Shown: positions 53,779-63,742, numbered from the stretch's first letter. The stretch: DNA of 64,000 bases from Sporosarcina luteola (GCF_023715535.1 NZ_JAMBOI010000010.1:23473-87472), one strand, 5' to 3'. The notes: generated by a model from the letters alone, not told the origin. Numbers and translations: made by a program.

Positions 53779-55485
53779 ATGAACAAGAAAACAATCATTC
53801 GCACATTTGAAAAAATCGCTCTATATATGGAGTTATTAGGGGAGAATCCATTTAAAGTGGGGGCATTCCGGAAAGCGGCGAATGTGCTCGAGCTCGATCC
53901 GCGGAGCCTTGCGGAGATGGATGATATTTTGAAATTGAAGGGGATTGGCAAAGGGACAGGCGCAGTCATCATCGATCTGATGGAAAAAGGCGAGTCCGAC
54001 TTGTTGAAGGAGCTTGAAGAGGAAGTTCCAAAGGGGCTTATCCCTTTATTGAAAGTGCCTGGACTTGGCGGTAAAAGAATTGCCAAACTCAGAGAAGTGA
54101 TCGGTATCGATTCCATTGAGTCGTTGCGTCTGGCTTGCGAAGCGAACAAAGTGAGCGGCATTCCCGGATTCGGCAAAAAGACCGAGGAGAAGATCCTGCA
54201 CGAACTTGAACAGCTTGGTACAAAGAAAGGGAAGCTGCCGGTCTGGCAAGTGGAATCGATTGTCAAAGCAATTGAAGATGAATTACGTGGAATAAAGGAA
54301 ATTACCCGTTTTTCGGTAGCAGGAAGTTTCCGTCGTGCAGAAGAGGAAAGCAGCGATGTCGATTTCATCATTGTTACGGATGAACCTGCTGCTGTTCGGG
54401 AAAAGTTGATGGAAGTGATGCCGATTGAGGAAACGGTCGCAGCGGGCGATTCTAAGCTGTCGGTCGTTCTCGACATGGCTGAACTGGTCGATGCAGATTT
54501 CCGCTTTGTGACTGAGGAACAATTTGCGACGGCGTTGCACCATTTCACAGGTTCGAAAGACCATAATGTGAAGATGCGTCAACTTGCCAAGTCACAAGGA
54601 ATGAAGATTAGCGAATACGGTGTTGAACTGGAAGATGGAACAGTAAAGACATTTGAATCGGAATCCGATTTCTTCGCCTTCTTTGATCTGCCTTTCATTC
54701 CCCCTTCTTTAAGGAAAGATGGGAAGGAAATCGATCGCGCACATGAAGTTGCGGGACTGGTGACGCTTAAGGATATCCGTGGCGATTTTCATATGCATAC
54801 GACTTGGTCTGACGGTGGATATTCAATTCGTGAGATGGTCGAAGCATGCAGGAATCGGGGCTACTCCCATATGGTCATTACTGATCATACACAATACCTG
54901 AGAATAGCAAATGGGTTGACGCCTGAAAGGGTCCGCAACCAGATAGAAGAGATCCGGAAGTTGAATGACGAATATGACGATATTGAGATATTCTGTGGCA
55001 CGGAGATGGATATCCTTCCTGATGGATCTCTCGATTTTGATGATGAATTATTACAGGAACTTGATTTTGTCATCGCGTCCATCCATTCAAATTTCAATCA
55101 GCCTCAGGAGCAGATCATGAACAGGCTGCATGCGGCAATCAAAAATCCGTACGTTACGATGATCGCTCATCCGACTGGCCGGATCATCGGCCAGAGGGAC
55201 GGCTATAATCCCGATGTTCCCCAATTGATCCAATGGGCGAAGAAATATAATAAAATCCTTGAACTAAACGGCGATCCGCACCGCTTCGATCTGGCTGTCG
55301 ATTATTTGGCAATGGCCCAGGAAGCGGGCGTCAAAATTGCCGTTAATACGGATGCGCATGCAATCGATCAATTGGATCATATGGATATTGGCGTTAAATA
55401 TGCACAAAAAGCATGGTTGAAAAAAGAGACGGTTGTGAATACGTGGCCGCTTGAACAATTCATCCGGGAAATCATACGGAAATGA
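53779..55485 (+). CDS. polX: DNA polymerase/3'-5' exonuclease PolX
   Basis: 568 residues. An N-terminal helix-hairpin-helix and family X polymerase core (about 1-315; GLGGKRIAKLREV, FSVAGSFRRAEEESSDVDFII with the catalytic Asp pair) is followed by a C-terminal PHP domain (about 335-560; DFHMHTTWSDG, ITDHTQYL, EMDILPDG, and NTDAHAIDQL) giving Mn-dependent exonuclease activity. Works in base excision repair gap filling. The mutS2 gene follows by 16 bp. Confidence 0.95.
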   Translation: MNKKTIIRTFEKIALYMELLGENPFKVGAFRKAANVLELDPRSLAEMDDILKLKGIGKGTGAVIIDLMEKGESDLLKELEEEVPKGLIPLLKVPGLGGKRIAKLREVIGIDSIESLRLACEANKVSGIPGFGKKTEEKILHELEQLGTKKGKLPVWQVESIVKAIEDELRGIKEITRFSVAGSFRRAEEESSDVDFIIVTDEPAAVREKLMEVMPIEETVAAGDSKLSVVLDMAELVDADFRFVTEEQFATALHHFTGSKDHNVKMRQLAKSQGMKISEYGVELEDGTVKTFESESDFFAFFDLPFIPPSLRKDGKEIDRAHEVAGLVTLKDIRGDFHMHTTWSDGGYSIREMVEACRNRGYSHMVITDHTQYLRIANGLTPERVRNQIEEIRKLNDEYDDIEIFCGTEMDILPDGSLDFDDELLQELDFVIASIHSNFNQPQEQIMNRLHAAIKNPYVTMIAHPTGRIIGQRDGYNPDVPQLIQWAKKYNKILELNGDPHRFDLAVDYLAMAQEAGVKIAVNTDAHAIDQLDHMDIGVKYAQKAWLKKETVVNTWPLEQFIREIIRK

Positions 55486-55501
55486 AGGGAAGTGCAAGGC
55501 A

Positions 55502-57856
55502 TTGGAAAAACGTGTTTTAAAAACACTTGAGTTTGATAAAATCCGGGATATTGTTGCAACCTATTGCACATCATCTGCAGGACGGACATATATGGAAAAA
55601 CTGGTTCCAGTTAACGACTTCCAGGAAGTGGTCCGTTTACTTGAAGAGACGGACGAGGGGCTCGCTATCTTGAGAGTGCGTGGGAACGTGCCGATGGGCG
55701 GCATTAGCGACATACGGCCGCATGCAAAACGTGCCCAAATCGGCGGTGTACTCAGTGCATATGAATTGATGGAAACTGCGAATACGATACGTGCGAGCCG
55801 GATTTTGAGACAGTTCATCGAAGCGGTCGATGCAGACGAAGACATTGAAATCCCGCATTTTCTAGCCAAGAAAGAAGCTTTGCCAATCCTGACGGGACTT
55901 GAGCATGAAATTAATGCCGCCATTGACGACAATGGACATGTTGTCGACAGTGCATCGGGCACGCTTCGATCAATCCGTCAGAGCTTGCGCATCCAGGAGG
56001 GACGTGTCCGGGAAAAGCTTGAGGGCTATACGAGGGGAAGAAACGCATCGAAAATGCTTTCGGATTCCATCGTGACGATCAGAAACGACAGATACGTCAT
56101 TCCAGTTAAATCGGAATACAGATCCCACTTCGGGGGCGTCATCCATGACATGTCATCATCCGGGCATACGTTGTTCATCGAGCCGGATGGTGTTGTGCAG
56201 GCAAATAATGAAATCCGCAACTTGAAAATGAAAGAGAAGGATGAAATCGAAAAGATCTTGCAGGAGCTATCTGTCAAAGTCCAAGAGGTGGCCCATGATC
56301 TTTTTGTCCTTGTCGATATTTTATCGGAAATTGATATCATCCTCGCCAAATCGAAGTATGGAATTGCGCATAAATGTACGAAACCGGCAGTAAATAATGA
56401 AGGCTATATCCGGCTGGCAAAAGCGCGCCATCCTTTGCTGCCGATTGAACAGGCTGTTGCAAATACGATTGAATTCGGCAAAGAGATAACGACAATTGTC
56501 ATTACAGGTCCGAATACAGGAGGGAAGACCGTTACATTAAAGACGGTCGGTTTGTGCACATTGATGGCTCAAGCTGGACTTCCGATTCCTGCATTGGATG
56601 GATCCGAAGTTGCCGTTTTCGACTCCGTCTACGCGGATATTGGCGATGAACAGTCCATCGAGCAAAGCCTTAGTACGTTTTCATCGCATATGGTGAACAT
56701 CGTCGATATCCTGAAGAAATTCGATTCCCGTTCGCTGCTCATTTTTGATGAATTGGGCTCAGGCACTGATCCGCAGGAAGGGGCGGCATTGGCTATTTCC
56801 ATCTTGGATGAAGTGCATGGCACGGGGGCAAGAGTCATGGCGACGACCCACTATCCAGAGTTGAAGGCGTATGGTTATAATCGTCCGGGCGTGGCGAATG
56901 CCAGCGTGGAATTTGATATTGATACGTTGAGCCCGACTTATCGTTTATTAATAGGAGTTCCTGGGAGAAGTAACGCATTCGAAATTTCAAAGCGGCTTGG
57001 TCTAAATGAACATATCATCAAACGGGCGAAGAAATTCACGGGAACAGATCGCGGTGAAGTTGACTCGATGATTGCATCACTGGAATCGAGCAGGGTTCAA
57101 TCGGAAAAGGATGCCGAGCAGACGCATGCCCTGCTTATCGAAACGGAGAAACTGAAACGCGAATTAGAGACGAAGGTATCTGAATTCGATGCTATGAAGG
57201 AAAAACTAATTGAGAATGCAAAAGGGAAGGCGAAAAAAATCGTGGACGACGCACGAGTCGAATCGGAAGCTGTCATTTCCGATTTGCGTGCATTGCGTTT
57301 GAATGCAGGGGCAAACGTAAAAGAACATGAATTGATCGAAGCGCGTAAACGGCTGGAAGGGGCAGCTCCCGAGGAAAAGAAGAAAAAGCTTAAAGCTAAA
57401 GCAGCCCCAAGGCCCCTTGAAGCAGGTGACGAAGTGAAGGTCATCACATATGGACAGAAAGGTACACTGGTCGAAAAGGTGTCAGCAAACGAATGGATCG
57501 TCCAAATCGGGATATTGAAAATGAAGCTGGACGAATCTGTGCTCGAATATACAAAACCAGAAAAAGTGAAAGACACTGTCGTCTCCGCCTCTGTCAGAGG
57601 AAGAGATTCGTATGTTAAACTGGAACTAGATCTTCGTGGAGAAAGATATGAGGATGCCTTGCATCGTACGGAAAAATATTTGGACGATGCATTGCTTTCC
57701 AATTATCATCAAGTATCGATCATCCACGGAAAAGGGACGGGAGCTTTGCGGCAAGGTGTTCAAACATATTTGAAAAATCATCCTCGTGTAAAAAGCTACC
57801 GTTATGGAGAAGCGGGCGAAGGCGGCCATGGAGTGACCGTCGTCGAATTAAAGTGA
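55502..57856 (+). CDS. mutS2: Endonuclease MutS2
   Basis: 784 residues. MutS-type clamp and lever, ATPase with Walker A TGPNTGGKTVTLK and Walker B LLIFDELGSGTDPQEG, a coiled coil (about 520-620), and a C-terminal Smr nuclease domain (about 710-784; LDLRGERYEDAL, IIHGKGTGALR). It rescues collided ribosomes and/or suppresses recombination. TTG 55502 chosen after GAAGGGAAG; the frame extends upstream into polX without a site. Confidence 0.94.
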   Translation: MEKRVLKTLEFDKIRDIVATYCTSSAGRTYMEKLVPVNDFQEVVRLLEETDEGLAILRVRGNVPMGGISDIRPHAKRAQIGGVLSAYELMETANTIRASRILRQFIEAVDADEDIEIPHFLAKKEALPILTGLEHEINAAIDDNGHVVDSASGTLRSIRQSLRIQEGRVREKLEGYTRGRNASKMLSDSIVTIRNDRYVIPVKSEYRSHFGGVIHDMSSSGHTLFIEPDGVVQANNEIRNLKMKEKDEIEKILQELSVKVQEVAHDLFVLVDILSEIDIILAKSKYGIAHKCTKPAVNNEGYIRLAKARHPLLPIEQAVANTIEFGKEITTIVITGPNTGGKTVTLKTVGLCTLMAQAGLPIPALDGSEVAVFDSVYADIGDEQSIEQSLSTFSSHMVNIVDILKKFDSRSLLIFDELGSGTDPQEGAALAISILDEVHGTGARVMATTHYPELKAYGYNRPGVANASVEFDIDTLSPTYRLLIGVPGRSNAFEISKRLGLNEHIIKRAKKFTGTDRGEVDSMIASLESSRVQSEKDAEQTHALLIETEKLKRELETKVSEFDAMKEKLIENAKGKAKKIVDDARVESEAVISDLRALRLNAGANVKEHELIEARKRLEGAAPEEKKKKLKAKAAPRPLEAGDEVKVITYGQKGTLVEKVSANEWIVQIGILKMKLDESVLEYTKPEKVKDTVVSASVRGRDSYVKLELDLRGERYEDALHRTEKYLDDALLSNYHQVSIIHGKGTGALRQGVQTYLKNHPRVKSYRYGEAGEGGHGVTVVELK

Positions 57857-57937
57857 AAAAGAGTAAAGCGAAATGAAACTTTTCCGGCGCCTATCCGTAA
57901 ACGTTTGGATGAATGAATTTCAAAGGAGTCAAAATAA

Positions 57938-58351
57938 ATGACGGAAACCGGATTTTGGAGTCATCCTCTCGTAGAAACAACAGGCTACTTCAGCGTTGTA
58001 GTCCTTTGCCTCATCTTTTCGATGGTGCTATTTGAGCTTGTGACAAAATATAATAACTGGGAAGAGATCCGTAAAGGGAATGTAGCGGTCGCCATGGCGA
58101 CAGGGGGGAAGATATTTGGAGTGGCAAATATCTTCCGCTATTCGATTGAGCAGCATAATTCATTGCCCCAAATGATCGGATGGGGTCTGTTCGGTTTTTT
58201 CCTGCTAGTTATAGCATACGTGCTATTCGAATTTCTTACGCCGAAGTTCCAGATCGATAAGGAAATCGAAGAGGATAACCGCTCAGTCGGATTCATTTCA
58301 CTGACGATATCTGTAGGCCTGTCGTTTGTAATCGGTGCCAGCATTTCATAG
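57938..58351 (+). CDS. yshE: DUF350 membrane protein (YshE-like)
   Basis: 137 residues, four membrane helices in two DUF350-like pairs (FGVANIFRYSIEQ, then GFISLTISVGLSFVIGASIS at the end). Position after mutS2 matches B. subtilis yshE. Function unknown. A 28-aa ORF follows 10 bp later. Confidence 0.85.
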   Translation: MTETGFWSHPLVETTGYFSVVVLCLIFSMVLFELVTKYNNWEEIRKGNVAVAMATGGKIFGVANIFRYSIEQHNSLPQMIGWGLFGFFLLVIAYVLFEFLTPKFQIDKEIEEDNRSVGFISLTISVGLSFVIGASIS

Positions 58352-58361
58352 GAGACTTAAT

Positions 58362-58448
58362 ATGGAGAAATTATCTAAGATATTAATCGTTGTCTGTATT
58401 CTTTTCATTCTAGTAGGAATTTACTGGATGTTCACAAATACGCCTTGA
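58362..58448 (+). CDS. 28-residue single-span membrane peptide
   Basis: ATG start 7 nt after AGGAGA; MEKLSKILIVVCILFILVGIYWMFTNTP is one hydrophobic helix with a charged N-terminus. It lies between yshE and a strong terminator, so it is transcribed with yshE. Codon use and ribosome site look genuine; no family known to me. Confidence 0.55.
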   Translation: MEKLSKILIVVCILFILVGIYWMFTNTP

Positions 58449-58476
58449 CTGAAAATTGCCGGTCAAGGCATTTTTT
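58442..58476 (+). terminator. Terminator after yshE and small ORF
   Basis: GCCTTGAC and GTCAAGGC flank TGAAAATTGCCG, followed by ATTTTTT; overlaps the stop of the 28-aa ORF. Confidence 0.85.
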
Positions 58477-58578
58477 CACAGGAAAAGTAATATTCTATTT
58501 GAAAGCGGATTCATTTATCGATATAATATTTTAAGAGGGAATTTTCAAAGTATTGGAATGGGAAAAGGGGGGGTTACA

Positions 58579-60276
58579 ATGATAGCAAGACCTTGGTTGG
58601 ATATGTATCCACCAGAAATACCGAAGACGATTGACTATGATCGGATTCCGCTTCAAGAATTCTTGACGAGATCGGCAAACAAGTTTCCTGATAAGACGGC
58701 CATGCATTTCATGGGCAAGAACATAAGCTATAAAGAGTTCCATGAGTCGGCATTGAAATTCGCCAACTATTTACGTTCGCTTGGCATTGACAAAGGGGAC
58801 CGCGTTGCAATCATGCTCCCGAACTGTCCACAAAGTGCCATCGCCTATTATGGCATCCTCTATATTGGAGGAGTTGTCGTACAGACGAACCCGCTTTATA
58901 CGGAAAGGGAATTGGCTTATCAGATGTCGGATTCAGGGGCTAAGGCGATCATTTCGCTGGATATTCTTTTCGGACGGATTACGAAGATCGTTAAGGAAAC
59001 GAAATTGGAGCATGTCATCATTACTGGAATTAAAGAGTATTTGCCATTTCCTAAAAATCTTATCTATCCGTTCATCCAGAAAAAAGAGCATGGCATCATC
59101 GTGAAGGTGGAACACCGTGGCATGAACCATCTTTTCACGGAAGTAATGAAAATAGCAAAACCTGATCCGATTTCCTATGATTTTAATTTCGATGAAGATA
59201 TTGCATTGCTTCAATATACCGGTGGCACGACAGGACCGCCGAAAGGGGTCATGCTGACGCATGCCAATTTGATCAGCAATGCGCAGATGTGCAATGCGTG
59301 GTTGTATAAATGTGAAGACGGTGAAGAGACAGTCATGGGGATCCTGCCATTCTTCCATGTGTATGGCATGACGACAGTCCTCGTCTTATCTGTCATGTTA
59401 GGCAATAAAATGGTGCTGATACCTAAATTCGACTTTGATACTGCATTGAAGGCGATTGATAAACAAAAACCGACGCTCTTCCCCGGTGCTCCGACAATCT
59501 ATATCGGATTGCTGAATCATCCTGATCTCGCGAAGTATGACCTCTCGTCCATCAAAGCGTGCATTAGTGGATCGGCTGCATTGCCTGTCGAACTTCAGGA
59601 TCGATTCGAAAAGGTGACTGGCGGGAAGCTCGTGGAAGGATATGGATTAACGGAGACGTCGCCTGTTGCCATTGCGAATTTTGTATGGGAGGAAAGACGT
59701 GTAAAAGGGTCTATCGGAGTTCCTTGGCCTGACACGGATGCCTGCATCTTAGGACCGGAATCATCTGAGCCTTTGCCGAACGGGGAAGTCGGGGAAATTG
59801 CGGTCAGAGGTCCTCAAGTGATGAAAGGCTACTGGAACCGACCTGAAGAAACGAATGAAACTTTCCGCGACGGGTGGCTATTGACCGGAGATTTAGGGTA
59901 TATGGATGATGAAGGCCATTTCTATGTTGTCGACAGGAAAAAAGATATGATTATTGCGAGCGGCTTCAACATTTATCCGCGTGAAATCGAAGAAGTCCTT
60001 TACGAGCATGATGCAATCCTTGAATGTGTCGTCGCAGGAATTCCCGATCCTTACCGCGGAGAAACCGTAAAGGCTTATATTGTTCTAAAAGAAGGGCAAT
60101 CGGTGACAGAGGAAGAATTGAATACGTATTGCCGTGAACATTTGGCGTCGTTCAAAGTGCCGCGACAGTATGAGTTCAGGAAAGAGCTGCCGAAAACTGC
60201 GGTCGGAAAAATATTGCGACGCGCGCTCGTTGATGAGGAGAAAAAGAAGTTGGAACAGGAATTGCAAACTTCCTGA
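58579..60276 (+). CDS. lcfA: Long-chain fatty acid-CoA ligase
   Basis: 565 residues, AMP-forming ligase. The AMP/ATP motif QYTGGTTGPPKGVMLTH, VEGYGLTETSP, GWLLTGDLGYMDDEGHFYVVDRKKDMI and the C-terminal lysine in LPKTAVGKILRR are present. Activates fatty acids for beta-oxidation. ATG 58579 after GGGGGGG; the longer frame lacks a site. Matches B. subtilis lcfA/fadD at the head of the fad block. Confidence 0.95.
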   Translation: MIARPWLDMYPPEIPKTIDYDRIPLQEFLTRSANKFPDKTAMHFMGKNISYKEFHESALKFANYLRSLGIDKGDRVAIMLPNCPQSAIAYYGILYIGGVVVQTNPLYTERELAYQMSDSGAKAIISLDILFGRITKIVKETKLEHVIITGIKEYLPFPKNLIYPFIQKKEHGIIVKVEHRGMNHLFTEVMKIAKPDPISYDFNFDEDIALLQYTGGTTGPPKGVMLTHANLISNAQMCNAWLYKCEDGEETVMGILPFFHVYGMTTVLVLSVMLGNKMVLIPKFDFDTALKAIDKQKPTLFPGAPTIYIGLLNHPDLAKYDLSSIKACISGSAALPVELQDRFEKVTGGKLVEGYGLTETSPVAIANFVWEERRVKGSIGVPWPDTDACILGPESSEPLPNGEVGEIAVRGPQVMKGYWNRPEETNETFRDGWLLTGDLGYMDDEGHFYVVDRKKDMIIASGFNIYPREIEEVLYEHDAILECVVAGIPDPYRGETVKAYIVLKEGQSVTEEELNTYCREHLASFKVPRQYEFRKELPKTAVGKILRRALVDEEKKKLEQELQTS

Positions 60277-60320
60277 CGAAAGACTTGACTACAATCAAAT
60301 TAACGATTAATATGAAAATA

Positions 60321-60338
60321 TGAATGAATACTCATTCA
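60321..60338. promoter_or_regulatory. FadR operator upstream of fadR
   Basis: TGAATGAATACTCATTCA, a full match to the B. subtilis FadR consensus TGAATGANTANTCATTCA as I recall it. It lies 24 bp before the fadR start, between lcfA and fadR, so fadR-fadB-etfB-etfA are likely repressed and induced by long-chain acyl-CoA. Confidence 0.9.
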
Positions 60339-60362
60339 TATTTTCTTTTTGGTGGTGAAAAA

Positions 60363-60944
60363 GTGAAACGTGATAAACCGAAATATAAACAGATAGTGGA
60401 TGCGGCCGTCATCGTCATTGCCGAAAATGGCTATCATCAGGCGCAAGTCTCGAAAATCGCCAAGGAAGCGGGCGTCGCGGACGGAACGATTTATCTTTAT
60501 TTCAAAAATAAAGAGGATATCCTTATCTCCGTATTCCGGGAGAAGATGGGCGTTTTTGTCGATAACGTACAGGAGATTCTGAAAAAAGAAATCTCTGCGA
60601 CAGAAATGCTTGCTAAGATGATTGAAAATCATTTTAGTTTGCTCAATGGCGACCGCCACCTAGCCATTGTTACCCAATTGGAACTACGGCAATCAAACAA
60701 AGATCTTCGGTACAGGATCAATGAGGTTTTGAAAGAATACTTGTCTTTGCTCGATGCCATTTTGAAAGAAGGAATCGAAAAAGGTGAGTTTGACAAGCAG
60801 ATCGATATTCGGTTGGCACGTCAAATGGTATTCGGTACGATTGATGAAACCATTACCTCATGGGTGATGAATGATCAAAAGTACGATTTGATGAAATTGG
60901 CACCAGAAGTCCATCGCTTACTTTTAAATGGAATGAAAGCGTAA
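60363..60944 (+). CDS. fadR: TetR-family fatty acid regulator FadR
   Basis: 193 residues. A TetR N-terminal HTH (KYKQIVDAAVIVIAENGYHQAQVSKIAKEAGVADGTIYLYFKNKEDIL) and a C-terminal acyl-CoA-binding domain. It represses beta-oxidation genes. GTG 60363 chosen with GGTGGTG upstream; an in-frame ATG at 60324 lies inside the operator and is unlikely. fadB follows after 56 bp. Confidence 0.92.
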   Translation: MKRDKPKYKQIVDAAVIVIAENGYHQAQVSKIAKEAGVADGTIYLYFKNKEDILISVFREKMGVFVDNVQEILKKEISATEMLAKMIENHFSLLNGDRHLAIVTQLELRQSNKDLRYRINEVLKEYLSLLDAILKEGIEKGEFDKQIDIRLARQMVFGTIDETITSWVMNDQKYDLMKLAPEVHRLLLNGMKA

Positions 60945-61000
60945 ACACAAACGATGAATGAGCGATGATAAATAGGCATTTTGGAAAGGGTGGGGAATGA

Positions 61001-61774
61001 ATGGAGTTCTTGAAAATTGCGATTGAAGACGGAGTTGCGGTTGCCACAATCAACAGACCGCCGGCCAATGCATTATCAAGCGGTCTTATCCGAGAGGTTG
61101 ATCAAATGCTCGACAAAGTGGAGAATGATGATTCCGTAAGGGTCATCGTGCTTCACGGAGAAGGGAAATTCTTTTCGGCAGGAGCCGATATTAAGGAGTT
61201 CACGACAGTGACGTCCGGCGAACAATTTTCGCAGCTTGCTTCAGCTGGACAGGACGTCCTCGAGCGGATAGAAAATTTTAAAAAGCCGATCATTGCCGCG
61301 ATTCACGGCGCTGCGCTTGGCGGCGGTTTGGAATTGGCGATGGGGTGCCATATCCGGTTTGTTACGGAGAAGGCAAAACTCGGATTACCGGAATTGCAGT
61401 TGGGAATTATTCCTGGTTTTGCCGGCACGCAACGCTTGCCGCGATACGTCGGGGTGGCGAAGGCCGCGGAAATGCTGCTGACGAGCGAGCCCATAACTGG
61501 GGAAGAGGCGGTCCAGTGGGGTCTAGCCAATCGTGCATTCCCGGATGAGGAACTGCTTTCGAAGACGATGGAAATCGCAAAGAAAATTGCGAAGAAAAGT
61601 CCAATTGCAATGAAGGCAGCACTTCGCATGCTTCAATATACGAAAACAGACTCGTTCTACGAAGGGGTGAAGGCTGAGGCCGATTCGTTCGGAGAAGTTT
61701 TCGTCTCTGAGGATGCAAAAGAAGGCATTCAAGCATTCATTGAAAAAAGGGAACCACATTTCAAAGGGAATTAA
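61001..61774 (+). CDS. fadB: Enoyl-CoA hydratase
   Basis: 257 residues, crotonase fold. Oxyanion-hole motif [10 protein letters not shown] and [19 protein letters not shown]; the two catalytic glutamates fall in the [10 protein letters not shown] and [18 protein letters not shown] regions. Hydrates trans-2-enoyl-CoA in beta-oxidation. GGGTGGGG ribosome site. Third gene of the fad block, 22 bp before etfB. Confidence 0.94.
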   Translation: MEFLKIAIEDGVAVATINRPPANALSSGLIREVDQMLDKVENDDSVRVIVLHGEGKFFSAGADIKEFTTVTSGEQFSQLASAGQDVLERIENFKKPIIAAIHGAALGGGLELAMGCHIRFVTEKAKLGLPELQLGIIPGFAGTQRLPRYVGVAKAAEMLLTSEPITGEEAVQWGLANRAFPDEELLSKTMEIAKKIAKKSPIAMKAALRMLQYTKTDSFYEGVKAEADSFGEVFVSEDAKEGIQAFIEKREPHFKGN

Positions 61775-61796
61775 AAAAGCCAGGGAGGTCTGCAAT

Positions 61797-62570
61797 ATGA
61801 ACATTTATGCATTGGTGAAACGGACTTTTGACACGGAGGAAAGAATCGCTGTATCAAACGGGAAAATCGTTGAGGACGGCGCTGAATTCATCATCAATCC
61901 TTACGACGAATATGCAATTGAAGAAGCAATCCAAGTACGCGACGAACATGGCGGTGAAGTAACGGTCATCACGATCGGCGACGAAGAAGCCGAAAAGCAG
62001 CTTCGTACGGCGTTGGCAATGGGGGCGGACAAAGCTGTCCTTATCAACACAGAAGATGATCTGGATGAGATGGATGAGTTTACGGCTGCTAAAATCATCG
62101 CCGAATACTTGAAAGACAAAAATGCGGATCTGATCCTTGCGGGGAACGTCGCGATCGATGGCGGGTCAGGACAAGTCGGTCCACGTGTTGCGGAATTACT
62201 GGGCATCAACTATGTAACGACAATTACAAACCTTGAAATCGATGGCTCATCTGTAAAAATCATCCGTGACGTCGAAGGGGATTCCGAAACGATCGAAACT
62301 TCCTTGCCATTACTAGTCACAGCACAACAAGGTTTGAACGAACCTCGCTATCCTTCTTTACCAGGAATCATGAAGGCGAAGAAAAAGCCGCTAGATGAAC
62401 TGGAATTGGACGATCTAGATCTTGATGAGGACGACGTGGAAGCGAAGACGGAAACAGTCGAAATCTATCTTCCTCCGCAGAAAGCGGCAGGCCGCGTCCT
62501 TGAGGGCGACTTGTCCGACCAAGTGAAAGAGCTTGTGGATCTTCTGAATAAAGAAGCGAAAGTGCTTTGA
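61797..62570 (+). CDS. etfB: Electron transfer flavoprotein beta subunit
   Basis: 257 residues. Adenine-nucleotide alpha hydrolase-like fold; NPYDEYAIEEAIQ and the AMP-binding GNVAIDGGSGQVGPRVAELL signature are clear. With EtfA it carries electrons from acyl-CoA dehydrogenase to the quinone pool. ATG 61797 after GGGAGG. Its stop codon lies inside the first stem of the multi-hairpin element. Confidence 0.96.
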   Translation: MNIYALVKRTFDTEERIAVSNGKIVEDGAEFIINPYDEYAIEEAIQVRDEHGGEVTVITIGDEEAEKQLRTALAMGADKAVLINTEDDLDEMDEFTAAKIIAEYLKDKNADLILAGNVAIDGGSGQVGPRVAELLGINYVTTITNLEIDGSSVKIIRDVEGDSETIETSLPLLVTAQQGLNEPRYPSLPGIMKAKKKPLDELELDDLDLDEDDVEAKTETVEIYLPPQKAAGRVLEGDLSDQVKELVDLLNKEAKVL

Positions 62571-62687
62571 TTTGATTCATCCGAATCAAATCAAAGCGCC
62601 TCCGGCGGATGTCACGGATTTTTAAAGGTGGTTTTCGAGCATGCTCGAAAAAAATCCGGATGCAATCACGCCAAGGCGTGATAGATT
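62564..62687 (+). promoter_or_regulatory. Multi-hairpin element (family C), copy 2, between etfB and etfA
   Basis: Perfect stem GCTTTGATTTGATT/AATCAAATCAAAGC (62564-62577/62584-62597); linker GCCTCCGGCGGATGTCA (62598-62614), identical to copy 1; stem CGGATTTTT/AAAAATCCG (62615-62623/62650-62658) holding a 20-nt palindrome TTTTCGAGCATGCTCGAAAA; and stem ATCACGCC/GGCGTGAT (62665-62682). Stem positions match copy 1 while most stem bases differ. Confidence 0.72.
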
Positions 62688-62732
62688 GTTGGATTGATTG
62701 TTGAACTCATATCGTAATGGGAGGGACTCTAT

Positions 62733-63707
62733 ATGTCTAAGAAAGTAGTAGTACTTGGTGAAGCTCGTGAAGGGGCATTGCGTAATGTTTCATTCGAAGC
62801 GATTGCAGCTGCCAAAACGGTGGCGGGCGGCGGGGAAATCGTCGGTTTGCTATTTGGCGACGCAGTTCAATCATTAGGGGAAGAAATGATCAAATACGGT
62901 GCAGATCGTGTCATCACAGTGGAGCATCCGCATTTGAAACACTATACATCAGACGGCTTCGGTCAAGCATTCATGTCGGTTTATGACCAGGAAAAGCCAG
63001 ACGCAATCGTATTCGGACATACTGCATTAGGGAAAGATCTATCTCCGAAGATTGCTAGTAAGCTAGCATCGGGGTTGATATCCGATGTGACGGCAATTGA
63101 TGGGGAAGGCGATGACGCTGTTTTCATCCGTCCAATCTTCTCAGGCAAGGCATTTGAAAAGGTGAAGAACAAAGACGGCCTTCTATTCATTACGGTCCGT
63201 CCAAACAATATCGAACCGCTTGCCAAAGATGAAAGCCGTTCGGGTGACGTCTCCTCCGTTTCGGTTGACATTACTAATCTACGCTCGGTCATTAGTGAAG
63301 TAGTCCGCAAATCGACGGAAGGCGTCGATCTATCGGAAGCAAAAGTCGTCATCGCCGGCGGACGTGGTGTGAAAAGTGCAGAAGGCTTCGCGCCACTTGA
63401 AGAATTGGCACAATTGCTAGGTGGAGCAGTCGGCGCATCCCGCGGAGCATGTGATGCGGATTACTGCGACTACTCTTTGCAAATCGGGCAGACAGGTAAA
63501 GTCGTAACACCTGACCTGTACATCGCAGCAGGAATTTCAGGCGCAATCCAGCATATGGCTGGCATGTCCAACTCAAAAGTTATCGTCGCCATCAACAAAG
63601 ACCCAGAAGCAAATATTTTTAAAGTAGCAGACTATGGCATCGTGGGAGACTTGTTCGAAGTCATCCCAATGATGATCGAAGAGATCAAGAAAATCAAAAC
63701 GAACTAA
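62733..63707 (+). CDS. etfA: Electron transfer flavoprotein alpha subunit
   Basis: 324 residues. An N-terminal domain ([21 protein letters not shown]) and a C-terminal FAD domain with [39 protein letters not shown]-like [18 protein letters not shown] and [10 protein letters not shown]. Partner of EtfB; it holds FAD. The gap from etfB is 162 bp and filled with the hairpin element, unlike the tight spacing in B. subtilis. Confidence 0.96.
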   Translation: MSKKVVVLGEAREGALRNVSFEAIAAAKTVAGGGEIVGLLFGDAVQSLGEEMIKYGADRVITVEHPHLKHYTSDGFGQAFMSVYDQEKPDAIVFGHTALGKDLSPKIASKLASGLISDVTAIDGEGDDAVFIRPIFSGKAFEKVKNKDGLLFITVRPNNIEPLAKDESRSGDVSSVSVDITNLRSVISEVVRKSTEGVDLSEAKVVIAGGRGVKSAEGFAPLEELAQLLGGAVGASRGACDADYCDYSLQIGQTGKVVTPDLYIAAGISGAIQHMAGMSNSKVIVAINKDPEANIFKVADYGIVGDLFEVIPMMIEEIKKIKTN

Positions 63708-63713
63708 TTATGA

Positions 63714-63742
63714 AGGCTCCTAGACTGATAGGAGCCTTTTGA
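63714..63742 (+). terminator. Terminator of the fad-etf operon
   Basis: AAGGCTCCTA pairs with TAGGAGCCTT around GACTGA, then TTGAT. Confidence 0.8.

Noticed and set aside
57097..57702. 201-residue Ser/Phe-rich antisense frame in mutS2
   Set aside because: Ser/Phe richness is the mirror of Lys/Glu-rich coiled-coil codons on the coding strand.
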